Source: CAYMTN01 sp964393335 (GTDB taxonomy: Bacteria; Chloroflexota; Anaerolineae; Aggregatilineales; Aggregatilineaceae). Taken from it: a DNA stretch of 14,637 nucleotides. The translations under genes and the position numbers were made by a program. Below, piece by piece: positions 1 through 7,962 of this stretch (positions are counted from its first letter, which is position 1; each line of letters begins with the position of its first letter). Below the pieces are notes generated by a model. The model had not been told where the DNA came from, did not search any database, and saw nothing but the letters and a program-made list of their open reading frames with translations. The DNA lies in the NCBI GenBank assembly GCA_964393335.1, contig CAYMTN010000137.1, positions 1-14,637 of the forward strand, written 5' to 3'.

Positions 1-854
1 GTCTTGCGCGTTCTCTGCCAGACGCCGGTACCGCGCTTCGCTTTCCCGCAGCGCGGCCTGTTCGCGCGCCAGTTCGACGCGATGAAAGGCGTTTTCCAGA
101 ATAACCGGCAGCTTAAACAGGTACCCGGTGTTTTTGACGACGTAATCCGTGGCACCCAGCCGCCACGCCAGCGCGGCGACGTCTTCGTCACCATGCCCGG
201 TGACCAGTACGATCGGCAGATCAAGACCACGTTCGTGACGCAGAATCTTCAAGATTTCGAGCGCATTCAGCCCTGGCAGACGATAATCGAGCAGTAATAC
301 ATCGCACGGAAAGGACTCGCTCGTCGCAGCCGCCAAGTGGTCGAAGGCCACCTGCGCGTCGTTCACGGCGTCGAGGTGGATGTGGGGCGCATAACGTGCC
401 AGATGGCGGAGCGTGAGATCGATGTCAGCCGGGTTGTGTTCGACGTACAACACCCGTAACAGGTGGGCCTTACGCGCAGCCTCCGCACGAAAAAGAGCAA
501 GCGCATTTTCCAGGACAACGGGCAGGCGCGCCAGGTAGGACTGGCGTTTCACCAGATAGTCATCCGCGCCTGCTCGCAGCGCGGAAACCGCTGCTTCTTC
601 ATCACCGGACCCCGTCAGGATGACGACCGCCAGGGGCAGCGCCTGCTCGCGGATTTCTCCCAAGAGCTGCAGGCCGTTACCATCGGGCAGTTGTAAATCG
701 ACCAGAACCAGGTCATACGCGGCCTGTTTCAGCCGGGCCCGTGCCCTGCCAGCGTCGGCGCGACGTCCACGTCAATGCCGGGATCGCGCCGGGCCAGTTC
801 CCGACGGGTTAAATCAGCATCGAGGGAGTTGTCTTCGACGTAGAGGATTTTCAT
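1..854 (-). CDS. Tandem response-regulator protein (REC-REC-PAS...), frameshifted and cut by the window edge
   Basis: The gene starts at ATG 854-852 and reads leftward off the window. The first receiver domain has the acidic pair E7-D8, phospho-acceptor D53 (motif VDLQLPDG), T81 and K103. It is followed by a second receiver (about residues 134-255, acceptor D190 in LLLDYRLPG, LVTGHGDE threonine, DYVVK lysine) and then the first helix of a PAS domain (ALRESEARYRRLAEN) at the edge. As written, the frame hits a TGA after about 40 codons. One extra base in the CCC run at 744-746 restores a continuous reading, so this is one gene with a one-base deletion. In the second receiver the acidic pocket reads V-E-H-N, with His where Asp is expected. 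The gene lies 38 bp downstream of the single-domain regulator and probably shares its operon. The full protein is probably a hybrid sensor kinase or PAS-output regulator; the C-terminus is not visible. Confidence 0.8.
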
Positions 855-892
855 CGCGCCCTGTCACTTTCTCGGACCTAACCACCAGTTCC

Positions 893-1318
893 TCACTGGG
901 CTGATTTGTTCAACACGGTCCAGTACAGCTCGATATGTCCGGCGACTTCCATGAACTTCTGAAAATCCACCGGCTTGACGATATACGAGTTTGCCCCAAG
1001 CTGGTAGGCCGTCTTCACGTCATTGTCTTCGGCAGACGTGGTCAACACGACCACGGGAATCGTATGGAAGACGCTGTGTGTTTTCAAGCGCCGCAGCACC
1101 TCCAGGCCGTCCACTTTGGGCAGCTTCAAGTCAAGCAAGATAACAACCGGCGGCGTTTCCCCCGCTTCCCAGCGCGGGAGCCATTGCAGGGCTTCTTCAC
1201 CATCACGCGCAACCTGGATCGGGTTGATCAGGTTGCGGCGGGCAAAAGCACGCTTCGTCAGGTCTACATCCATTGGGTTGTCTTCTACCAGCAAAATCGG
1301 GCTGTTGACGTCAGCCAT
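893..1318 (-). CDS. Single-domain response regulator, Rcp1-type receiver
   Basis: This is a 141-residue stand-alone receiver domain with no output domain, of the kind that shuttles phosphate from a histidine kinase (the Rcp1 family of phytochrome-partner regulators). Visible residues are the acidic pair E12-D13 (ILLVEDNP), phospho-acceptor D63 (ILLDLKLPKVDG), T93 and K115 followed by cis-Pro116. I place the start at ATG 1318 rather than the in-frame GTG at 1324. A GAGGTGA Shine-Dalgarno (1327-1321) sits directly before 1318, and that choice gives the usual N-terminus. The stop of the upstream kinase (1323-1321) lies inside this ribosome-binding site, so the two are translationally coupled. 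The gene therefore most likely receives phosphate from that kinase, and may pass it to the REC-REC protein downstream; the pairing is inferred from position only. Confidence 0.92.
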   Translation of the reverse strand: MADVNSPILLVEDNPMDVDLTKRAFARRNLINPIQVARDGEEALQWLPRWEAGETPPVVILLDLKLPKVDGLEVLRRLKTHSVFHTIPVVVLTTSAEDNDVKTAYQLGANSYIVKPVDFQKFMEVAGHIELYWTVLNKSAQ

Positions 1319-1320
1319 GA

Positions 1321-1327
1321 TCACCTC
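1321..1327 (-). promoter_or_regulatory. Shine-Dalgarno GAGGTGA of the single-domain response regulator
   Basis: On the minus strand GAGGTGA is a perfect 7-base match to the 16S rRNA tail and overlaps the stop codon of the upstream kinase. It decides the start at 1318 and implies coupling between kinase and regulator translation. Confidence 0.7.
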
Positions 1328-2874
1328 GGAATCTCCAGATAAAATGTTGCACCATGTCCTAGCTCGCTCTCCGCCCAGATACGCCCCCCCATACGCTCAA
1401 CCGCCTTGCGCACGATGGCTAACCCGACACCGGTGCCGTCATAGTCCTCGCTAGGGTGCAGACGCTGGAAGATCTCGAAGATACGATCGTGATACTGCAT
1501 GTGGAATCCAATTCCGTTATCCCGTACCATAATAATACATGACTTCTCAGTTTCACGTCCGGTAATCTCGATCCGGGGATTGGCGGTGTCGCGCGTGAAC
1601 TTGAATGCGTTGTCGATCAGGTTGCGCAGCGACATGGATACGCCCTCCGGATCAGTATGCGGGGCCGTAGGCGGCACATCTACCGCGATTGAAACGCCCC
1701 GCGCCTGTGCCACCCCGGCATACTCGGCTACCAGCGCCTGAACAATCGCCTGCAGGTTCACCGGCCTGACCTGCAGGTCGCGGCGTTCAAGGCGCGAATA
1801 GGACAGCAGGTCATCGATCAACTGGCTCATCTGTTCGGTTGCTCTACGGATGTTTTCCAAAAACGTGCGGCCTTCGTCGTTCAATTGATCGGTATGGTCT
1901 TCGAGCAGCAGGCGGCTGTAACCGGCGATCCCGCGCAGCGGGGCTTTCAGGTCGTGGGACACGGAATAGGTGAATGTTTCCAGCTCGTGCGTTTTGGCTT
2001 CCAGTTGGGCGGTGCGTTCCACGACGCGCTGCTCCAGTTCGGCGTTGAGCCGCCGGATTTCCATCTCGGCCTTTTTGCGTTCGGAGACATCGTGCACCGC
2101 ACCAACGAGATGTGTGCAGACTCCCGCCTCGTTAAAAACGGGGGCCACGCTGACTTCGCCGGTCAATGTGCCTGAGGGGTATTGCGACGTTTCTTCCCAT
2201 CGCACGACCCTCTTCTCTCGGATTGCCTCGCCATATCGCTCTAACACAAGTGCCAAGGCGGATGGTGGGGTGACCTCAGTCACATGTTTTCCAACCACCT
2301 GATCAAATTCCAGGCCTGTAGTTGTGAGAAACGATTGGTTGACAGAGGCGAACCGGTAATCATCTTTCCCCTCCACGACCAGATAGAAGATCACATCTCC
2401 CACCGTGTCGTATATCGAAGATAGTTGTTGCGCTTGCGCTCTCAAGGCTTGTTCTGCCCGCTTGCGTTCGGTGATCACGTCAAACACAGCCACAAAATAG
2501 CCTTGTTGGGGGCTGTACACGGAGATCAAAAACCACATATCCAGGGCTTCGATCAACATCTCAAATCGTTCGGGAATCCCGGTTGAAGCTACCCGTCCAT
2601 AGATCGCGAACAATTCGGGATCCGTCTCTCGTATGCCCGGAATTACGTCCGATACTTTTCGTCCGACCACGTTTTTCAAGCCCGTCAGGGTTTCAAAGGC
2701 GTTGTTGACGGCAAGGTAGGTGAAGTCCTGCGGGTTTCCCTGGTCAAAATCCATCCTGCAATAAGCGAATCCGTTCAACATGTTTTCGAACAGGACTTGA
2801 AAACGTTCTTCGCTCGCGCGCCGCGCTTCGTCCGCCCGCTTGCGCTCGGTGACGTCGATGGACAGCGCCAACAT
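1321..2874 (-). CDS. Membrane sensor histidine kinase, C-terminal part (PAS-PAS-HisKA-HATPase), split by a frameshift
   Basis: This is the catalytic half of the kinase whose N-terminal half lies at 2897-4966. Numbered from the Met at 2874 it has: the end of a PAS (DVTERK), a PAS at about 22-140, a PAS at about 152-268, a coiled linker (LEQRVVERT), HisKA with phospho-acceptor H307 (SVSHDLKAPLRG), and HATPase_c with N-box N422 (RNLIDNAFKF), G1 box DNGIGF 452-457 and G2 box GTGVGLAI 480-487. All core catalytic motifs are present. The Met at 2874 is not a real start. It lies mid-PAS, and codons for R-D-S-H-G-H-I-D-R sit in frame immediately upstream, continuing the VSAA end of the 2897-4966 frame. 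The PAS at 22-140 is visibly related to the second PAS of the other half (RVV/RVAxTGxP and EVYGR/AIYGR), suggesting domain duplication. It ends 2 bp before the response regulator. Confidence 0.88.
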   Translation of the reverse strand: MLALSIDVTERKRADEARRASEERFQVLFENMLNGFAYCRMDFDQGNPQDFTYLAVNNAFETLTGLKNVVGRKVSDVIPGIRETDPELFAIYGRVASTGIPERFEMLIEALDMWFLISVYSPQQGYFVAVFDVITERKRAEQALRAQAQQLSSIYDTVGDVIFYLVVEGKDDYRFASVNQSFLTTTGLEFDQVVGKHVTEVTPPSALALVLERYGEAIREKRVVRWEETSQYPSGTLTGEVSVAPVFNEAGVCTHLVGAVHDVSERKKAEMEIRRLNAELEQRVVERTAQLEAKTHELETFTYSVSHDLKAPLRGIAGYSRLLLEDHTDQLNDEGRTFLENIRRATEQMSQLIDDLLSYSRLERRDLQVRPVNLQAIVQALVAEYAGVAQARGVSIAVDVPPTAPHTDPEGVSMSLRNLIDNAFKFTRDTANPRIEITGRETEKSCIIMVRDNGIGFHMQYHDRIFEIFQRLHPSEDYDGTGVGLAIVRKAVERMGGRIWAESELGHGATFYLEIPR

Positions 2875-2896
2875 CCGGTCAATGTGGCCGTGTGAA

Positions 2897-4966
2897 TCAC
2901 GCAGCGGCGCTCACCAAAAACACCTGGTTGGCATAGCCGCCTTCGAATCGCACAGTCTCACCATCCAGCACCCGGCGGTAATGCTGCTCGGCCAGCTTGG
3001 CCATATCGGGGTCCAGCACGTCCTGAATACGCTTGCCGGCTAACATCTCATTCGAGATGCCAAGTTTCCTCATGCCTTCTCCGCCAGTGAAAACATAACG
3101 GAAATCGCGGTCGAGTATGTGAACAAGACCGTTAGGCAAGTTGTTGATGATGCTGCGGTACCGTTCCTCCGATTCACGCAGAGCCTGTTCTACCTGTGTA
3201 CGCTCGGTGACATCCGTGATGATGACCGCAAATTGGCCCTGGTCCGGGCGAAACGCCCAGACATCGTAATACCTGCCAAGTTCTTGCGAGTAGTTTTCGT
3301 AGGCGGTTGGTTCGCCTGTTTGCACGACCCGGCCATATACTTCGATCCAATACGGCTCGGTGTTGGGCAGCGCTTCCTTGACCGTTTTGCCGATCAGGTC
3401 CGCTGCCACCAGGCCGGTCAGTTGTTCAAAGGCGGGATTGATTTCAAGAAAACGGTAGTCGGTCGGCTGCCCCTGTTCGTCGAAGATCATTTCGTGCAGC
3501 GCAAAACCGGACGTCATGTTCTCAAAGAGAAGACGATAGCGGCGTTCATTCTCTTGGAGCGCCTTTTGCACGGCCCGCTCTCCCGTCTGGTCGCGGAAGA
3601 CCAGCACCACGCCGATGAGGTGCCCGTCTGTATCGAGAATGGGTGCGCCGCTGTCGGCGATGGGCCGTTCCGTGCCGTCCCTGGCAATGAGCAGCGTGTG
3701 ATTCGAAAGACCGACGATAACCCCCTCGCGGATCACGCGCCGCACCGGGTTTTCGACCGGCTGGCGCGTATCTTCGTTGACGATGTGGAAAACCTCTTCG
3801 AGCGGTTTCCCGCGCGCCTCCTCTTGTGACCAGCCCGTGAGCGCCTCGGCGACCGGATTGATCAGCGCCGTTCGTCCCGCGGCGTCGGCGGTGAGTATCC
3901 CGTCCCCAATGCTGAGCAGTGTCGTCCGGTAACGGGCTTCGCTTTCTATCCGCGCCTTTTCCGCCTGTAGCAGCGTCCGGTAGTGGCCCTTCTGCACGCG
4001 CTGCCAGATGGCGCCCCCAAACATGCCAATTGCCGCCAGGAGTCCGAGCGCCAGCGCCACAATCAGGCGGGCGCGGGAATGCCAATCGGCCAGGATCTCC
4101 GCTTCATCCACTTTGGCGACCATGAGCCATGACGAATCAGGAATGGCCTCCAGAACAGATAACACCCTGACGCCGCGATAGTCCGTCCCCCGCATGACTC
4201 CCCGCCGGCCCAGCACGGCCAGGACAGCCGGAACGTCGGTCTGGCTCAGCGGGATGCGCAGCGTGAGCGCCGTATTGTTTTGGTGGCGGAGTTCGTTCAG
4301 AAACAGCACGGAGTCGCCGTCCCGCCGGACGAGCAGAGTCTCGGCGCTGGCGCTGGGCGTTGGCCAGGACTGGATCAGGGGATACAGGAATTCCCCCGCT
4401 TCTAGCTGGACGATCACCGCCCCGATCGGGGCGGAGTCGGGTTCGCTGCCGGTGAATAACGGCGCGACCACGTCGATATGCGGGGGCAGATCGCCGGAGC
4501 CAACGTGCAGGTCGGTCAGCGCCGGCTGGCGACTGCGCCAGGCAGCAGCCAGGACCTGAGCCGCTTCTTCGTGCAGCGGGTCACGCTGCCCGCTCAGACT
4601 CAAGCGCACCTGGCCATCGGCATCGACCAGAAACGCATCGTAATAGTGGTAGTGGGTTTGCAGCGCCTGGAGTGTCGAGCGGATTTCGTCGCTTTGTTCG
4701 GGCTGCGGATTCGCCATCCAGCGCGTTACGCCATCCACAAACAAGGGATTTTCAGCCAGCACGGCGGCATCAGCCAACTGTTCAGCGCGCCATGCCGCGA
4801 TCTGACCCGCCTTCAAGTCCGCGATGGCCTGTAGTTCGTCGTTTGCCTGCTGTTGTAGCTGGTGTTCTTGAGAGTGATAGAACCACAATCCTCCTGCCAG
4901 CAACACGAGCAGCGCCAACCCCAGGGCTGCTATGAACCAGGGACGGACCGGGTTTAGGCGCACCAT
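2897..4966 (-). CDS. Membrane sensor histidine kinase, N-terminal part (TM-Cache-like-TM-PAS-PAS-PAS), split by a frameshift
   Basis: The start at ATG 4966 is supported by GGAG (4978-4975) 8 bases upstream. A membrane helix at about 10-30, an extracytoplasmic Cache-like sensor domain at about 31-298 and a second helix at about 300-320 form the usual periplasmic-sensor layout. PAS domains follow at about 343-465, 474-592 and 600 to the end. The frame ends inside the third PAS (NQVFLVSAAA, then TGA). The missing end of that PAS and the kinase core continue in another frame at 2874-1321. A net one-base gain or two-base loss around 2905-2915 explains the break. The rejoined protein would be about 1,210 residues with five PAS domains. 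The sensed ligand is unknown. The gene begins 209 bp after the stop of the kinase at 5176; that gap holds a fragment on the opposite strand. Confidence 0.88.
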   Translation of the reverse strand: MVRLNPVRPWFIAALGLALLVLLAGGLWFYHSQEHQLQQQANDELQAIADLKAGQIAAWRAEQLADAAVLAENPLFVDGVTRWMANPQPEQSDEIRSTLQALQTHYHYYDAFLVDADGQVRLSLSGQRDPLHEEAAQVLAAAWRSRQPALTDLHVGSGDLPPHIDVVAPLFTGSEPDSAPIGAVIVQLEAGEFLYPLIQSWPTPSASAETLLVRRDGDSVLFLNELRHQNNTALTLRIPLSQTDVPAVLAVLGRRGVMRGTDYRGVRVLSVLEAIPDSSWLMVAKVDEAEILADWHSRARLIVALALGLLAAIGMFGGAIWQRVQKGHYRTLLQAEKARIESEARYRTTLLSIGDGILTADAAGRTALINPVAEALTGWSQEEARGKPLEEVFHIVNEDTRQPVENPVRRVIREGVIVGLSNHTLLIARDGTERPIADSGAPILDTDGHLIGVVLVFRDQTGERAVQKALQENERRYRLLFENMTSGFALHEMIFDEQGQPTDYRFLEINPAFEQLTGLVAADLIGKTVKEALPNTEPYWIEVYGRVVQTGEPTAYENYSQELGRYYDVWAFRPDQGQFAVIITDVTERTQVEQALRESEERYRSIINNLPNGLVHILDRDFRYVFTGGEGMRKLGISNEMLAGKRIQDVLDPDMAKLAEQHYRRVLDGETVRFEGGYANQVFLVSAAA

Positions 4967-5029
4967 ACTATGATCTCCGTTGTCATGGGTCGCTCGATCT
5001 CAGCGGAACGCTGAAAATCTGCGACCTGA

Positions 5030-5236
5030 TACAGAAGGGCCTGCGTATTGACCTTCCCTGCGGGGGCGTTTTGTGATGGGCAGATTTTGCCGATCGACCA
5101 GAACCAGGCGCTGTTTTCGCTGCCTGGCACGACCTACGGCGGCGATGAACCGGCCTTACGGTCGGAGAATCTGCGTTATTTGCCCGGCAGCCAAACGGAA
5201 AAAACCGCTCCCCGGCCTGCCACGCCTTCACTGTAA
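5030..5236 (+). pseudogene. Remnant of a phage tail-collar / microcystin-dependent protein (MdpB-type) domain
   Basis: A short open stretch on the plus strand between two minus-strand kinases translates to the hallmark of the tail-collar family: PAGAFCDGQILPIDQNQALF followed by a glycine-rich GTTYGGD (5060-5146). In the family this is followed by TTFALPDLRGR; here that part is unrecognisable (a possible trace is ENLR at about 5176). There is no ATG or ribosome-binding site in frame (a TGA lies at 5027-5029), and the usual N-terminal leader of the family is absent. The 3' end overlaps the end of the kinase at 5176. I read it as a decayed or translocated fragment, not a working gene. The motif identity is from memory of the family, not a search. 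Confidence 0.6.
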
Positions 5237-7134
5237 ACCTCAATACGTCCCTCGTGGCGGTCGATGATTTCTTTGGCGATAGAAAGCCCAAGACCGGTGC
5301 CTGGCATATTGGAGTCGTGCCCGGCTTTCCCCCGGAAAAACCGCTCAAAAAGATGGCTCTGCTCATCATCGGAAATCCCGGGACCGGTGTCGCTGACGCT
5401 GAAACCGACCCACTGCCGGTCATGGGCGAACCGTTTCAGGGTCCGCACGGTCACACGACCGCCGGCAGGCGTGTAGGCCAGGGCATTGGTTAACAGGATG
5501 CTCAAGACTTGTTCGAGCAGGCGCTGGTCCGCCTCGATCGTAATAGCGTCCGTATCGAGTTCCAGTGTCAGTGTGATCCCTTTGGTGGCAGCCAAAGCCA
5601 TCCGGTCGGTCACAAACTGTTTCAGCAGTTCCTTGAGATCACGCGACGCAAACGAAAATTGCTCGCGATCCTGCTCCAGGCGTGAAAGCATCAACAGCGC
5701 CTCGATCAGACTTTCAAGCCGGGTGATTTCGCGCCGCAGGGTCGCCGTATAGTCATCGCGTTTTTCGGGGCGTCTATCCAGCAGATCGTGATACAGCTTC
5801 ATATTCGTGATCGGGGTGCGCAGCTCGTGCGAAACATTCGACACAAAAGCATCTTTCATGCGGCCAAGAATCTGGAGACGGTCATTGGCCGTCCGCAGCG
5901 CTATCGTGCGTTTGGCAACGCGCTGCTCGAGTTCGTCATTCAGCCTGCGAATTTCGATTTCCGCCCGCTTGCGTGTGACGAGGTGGCCGATCGTCAGACC
6001 ATAGAGGTTGAGCAGCTCCACTTGATACGGGATCAGGGGCTTTCGGTCAAAATAATTGTCCGCTGCCAGCCACCCAATGCTTGTTTGACCGTCCCAAATG
6101 CCAGTGACCACGTTCCAACCGCGCCCGACAATGGTTTCAAAGTCGCGCAAGTCCGTAGTTTCACTGACAAAGACAGACTTTTGATTCGTCAACAGGCCGG
6201 ATGAAATCACCGTCTCGTTTTCTTCATAACTCACACCATGCTCGGTACGCAGTTCTCCATTTGATTCGATACCATACCGGCTCACGATTGAGTGTTCCGC
6301 GTCCTCGAACAGCAGCAGCCCCAGGCGATCATAACCCAGGGCGCTGTGTCCCAGTTCGATGGCCCTGACGCACAGTTTTTCGATTGATTCCAGCGACACC
6401 AGCTCAAGGCTGACCTCTTGCAGCGCCTTCAATTTCTCCTGGAATTCACGCGCCGTCTCTTCGCTGCGGCGTAATGCTGCTTCGGATTGTTTGCGCTGGG
6501 TGATGTCACGCGCAAAGGCGCAGTTGTATTCCTTGCCTTCGAACGCGATGTAGTTCGCGATAACTTCCACAGGTATGATCCGCCCATCTCTGGTCAGATG
6601 CTGCGTTTCAAGGGGCGGAAATCGGCCTTCTTTTATGGTTGCCCACGTATTCGCCCAGTTGTCGAAACTGAATATCGGATCGATATCTCGTAACGTCATC
6701 CCCCCGACCAGTTCGTCACGTGTGTAACCAAGCATACGGCAGGCTGCCTCGTTCACGTCCACAATCCGGGCGGTCGCATCCACCCAATACACCGCGTCAG
6801 TCGCGCGTTCCACTGCAAAGCTGACCAGGCGCAGCGATTCCTCTACCCGCAGGCGTTCGGCGACTTCCGACTGCAATTGTTCGACGGTCTGGGTTAACTC
6901 CTCGGTACGCTCGACGACGCGCTGTTCGAGTTGCGCGGCGTGCTGTTGTACCTGCCGAAGCAGCCGCGAGCCTTGCAGGGCGCTGCTGATCTGCGCGCGT
7001 AGGTTCTCATAGACCGCGCCCTCGGTGGGGCCAACCTCAAGCACCAGGATTCCTAATTGCTCGTCTCTGAAATAAAGCGGTTCAATGACGAGCGGTGCCG
7101 CCCGCCATGCGTACGGCAGGGAGTCGGGGATCAA
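5176..7134 (-). CDS. Sensor histidine kinase, C-terminal part (GAF-like end-PAS-GAF-HisKA-HATPase), split by a frameshift
   Basis: Numbered from the TTG at 7134: residues 1-60 complete a sensory domain begun in the 7131-7928 frame (EPLYFRDEQLGILVLEVGP, AQISSALQG). A coiled coil at about 60-98, a PAS at about 100-215 (DITQRK end), a GAF at about 236-388 and a second coiled coil at 390-420 follow. HisKA carries H436 (SNVSHELRTPITN). HATPase_c has N550 (LLTNALAYTP), DTGPG 582-586 and GTGLGLSIA 612-620. The kinase core looks intact. The TTG has no Shine-Dalgarno, and reading upstream with one extra base in the G run at 7162-7167 gives an uninterrupted join to the other fragment (LPPEGLRFPTCQLIPDSLP). 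It is therefore one gene. No receiver is adjacent; the next gene downstream starts 209 bp on. Confidence 0.9.
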   Translation of the reverse strand: MIPDSLPYAWRAAPLVIEPLYFRDEQLGILVLEVGPTEGAVYENLRAQISSALQGSRLLRQVQQHAAQLEQRVVERTEELTQTVEQLQSEVAERLRVEESLRLVSFAVERATDAVYWVDATARIVDVNEAACRMLGYTRDELVGGMTLRDIDPIFSFDNWANTWATIKEGRFPPLETQHLTRDGRIIPVEVIANYIAFEGKEYNCAFARDITQRKQSEAALRRSEETAREFQEKLKALQEVSLELVSLESIEKLCVRAIELGHSALGYDRLGLLLFEDAEHSIVSRYGIESNGELRTEHGVSYEENETVISSGLLTNQKSVFVSETTDLRDFETIVGRGWNVVTGIWDGQTSIGWLAADNYFDRKPLIPYQVELLNLYGLTIGHLVTRKRAEIEIRRLNDELEQRVAKRTIALRTANDRLQILGRMKDAFVSNVSHELRTPITNMKLYHDLLDRRPEKRDDYTATLRREITRLESLIEALLMLSRLEQDREQFSFASRDLKELLKQFVTDRMALAATKGITLTLELDTDAITIEADQRLLEQVLSILLTNALAYTPAGGRVTVRTLKRFAHDRQWVGFSVSDTGPGISDDEQSHLFERFFRGKAGHDSNMPGTGLGLSIAKEIIDRHEGRIEVYSEGVAGRGAVFSVWLPGK

Positions 7135-7928
7135 CTGGCAGGTCGGGAAACGCAGTCCTTCGGGGGGAGATCGAGCCGCTGATTGTTCGCATACGCGAGG
7201 ATCAGGTGCGACCAGGCCGCCGGTTGGTGTGGATCGTCATACAGCGACAGGTAAAAGCTGGGAAAACCGAGTCCGGGTAGATACTCGTGCAGAGTATCCA
7301 CCAGCAACTGTCGCCCGAATGACGTGATGAGCGTTTCTGACGTGCGGCGCAGGTTCTCGATCAACTGCTCGGTTTCGAGGCGCTGCTTGATGCTCGCGTG
7401 CTGGTACACTTCCGCTGCCACCACACGCGCCTGGTTGAATAATGTCTCTGCCGCCGCGCCAATCTCGCCGCCGGAGATCGACAACACGTAACGCCTGAGC
7501 ACGGAGATCGCGTTTTGCCAGTCTATTGCGCCGAAGGGCAGCCCCATCGTTTCGATGAGATGTCGTTTCAATGCAGGGAGGAACCGATGTGAGGTCCCCG
7601 AACTGAGGTCACTCCGGAGGAGGTCCACCAGGATTTCTACGTGCTCTACTGGAATCTCCAAATCCCGTGCGATGCTCAGCAGGTCGTCCGGAAGGCGTTC
7701 GTGTGACACGTTCACGGCGGGCGGGCCGGGTTCTGAATCGCTGCTTGGAATGCTCGCCAGCGATAACGATTTCGCCGTACAGCCGCATGATTCGCGTACG
7801 ACCAACTGGGCTGGCATGATGGACCGCAGCGGCAGACTCTGCCCATCCAGCACGGCAAGCAGCATGTCCGTTGCCTGATAACCCAGATCGTAGTAAAATG
7901 GCTGCCAGCAGACTCCTTGATTGAACAC
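7131..7928 (-). CDS. N-terminal part of the same kinase: tail of a LacI/PBP1-type sensor domain plus helical linker; 5'-truncated
   Basis: The first roughly 55 residues are the very end of a LacI/periplasmic-binding-protein-1 fold: WQPFYYDLGYQATDMLLAVLDG, then PAQLVVRESCGC, matching the 'QP..elG..A...Ll..l.g......lp..LvvR.SCgC' ending of LacI-family proteins. About 55-190 is helical (LPALKRHLIETMG, ISVLRRYVL), followed by the start of a sensory domain (SFYLSLYDDP). The first roughly 220-270 residues expected of such a sensor are absent. The GTG at 7928 has no Shine-Dalgarno and lies mid-domain, and the frame is open for only nine more codons before TGA at 7958-7956. A gene on the opposite strand starts at 7971. 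The domain therefore seems to have been cut by a rearrangement or an assembly misjoin. The frame ends at 7131 because of an indel near 7165; the protein continues in 5176-7134. Confidence 0.8.
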   Translation of the reverse strand: MFNQGVCWQPFYYDLGYQATDMLLAVLDGQSLPLRSIMPAQLVVRESCGCTAKSLSLASIPSSDSEPGPPAVNVSHERLPDDLLSIARDLEIPVEHVEILVDLLRSDLSSGTSHRFLPALKRHLIETMGLPFGAIDWQNAISVLRRYVLSISGGEIGAAAETLFNQARVVAAEVYQHASIKQRLETEQLIENLRRTSETLITSFGRQLLVDTLHEYLPGLGFPSFYLSLYDDPHQPAAWSHLILAYANNQRLDLPPKDCVSRPAS

Positions 7929-7954
7929 AACAGGGAAGCTGCCGGTGTTGTGTT
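7924..7954. repeat. Perfect 9-bp inverted repeat AACACAACA / TGTTGTGTT at a divergent junction
   Basis: AACACAACA (7924-7932) and TGTTGTGTT (7946-7954) are exact reverse complements separated by 13 bases, with half-site centres about 22 bp apart (two helical turns). The repeat sits exactly between the 5' edge of the truncated kinase frame and the ribosome-binding site of the hydrolase. It could be an operator dyad, an mRNA hairpin or the scar of a rearrangement. No T-run follows, so it is not an intrinsic terminator. Confidence 0.5.
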
Positions 7955-7957
7955 TTC

Positions 7958-7962
7958 AGGAG
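7958..7962 (+). promoter_or_regulatory. Shine-Dalgarno AGGAG of the secreted hydrolase
   Basis: AGGAG lies 8 bases before ATG 7971. It decides this start over the upstream in-frame codon at 7917 and places the signal peptide at the very N-terminus. Confidence 0.7.

Noticed and set aside
3119..3829. A 236-codon plus-strand open frame
   Set aside because: Antisense to three PAS domains of the membrane kinase; its translation is basic and featureless.
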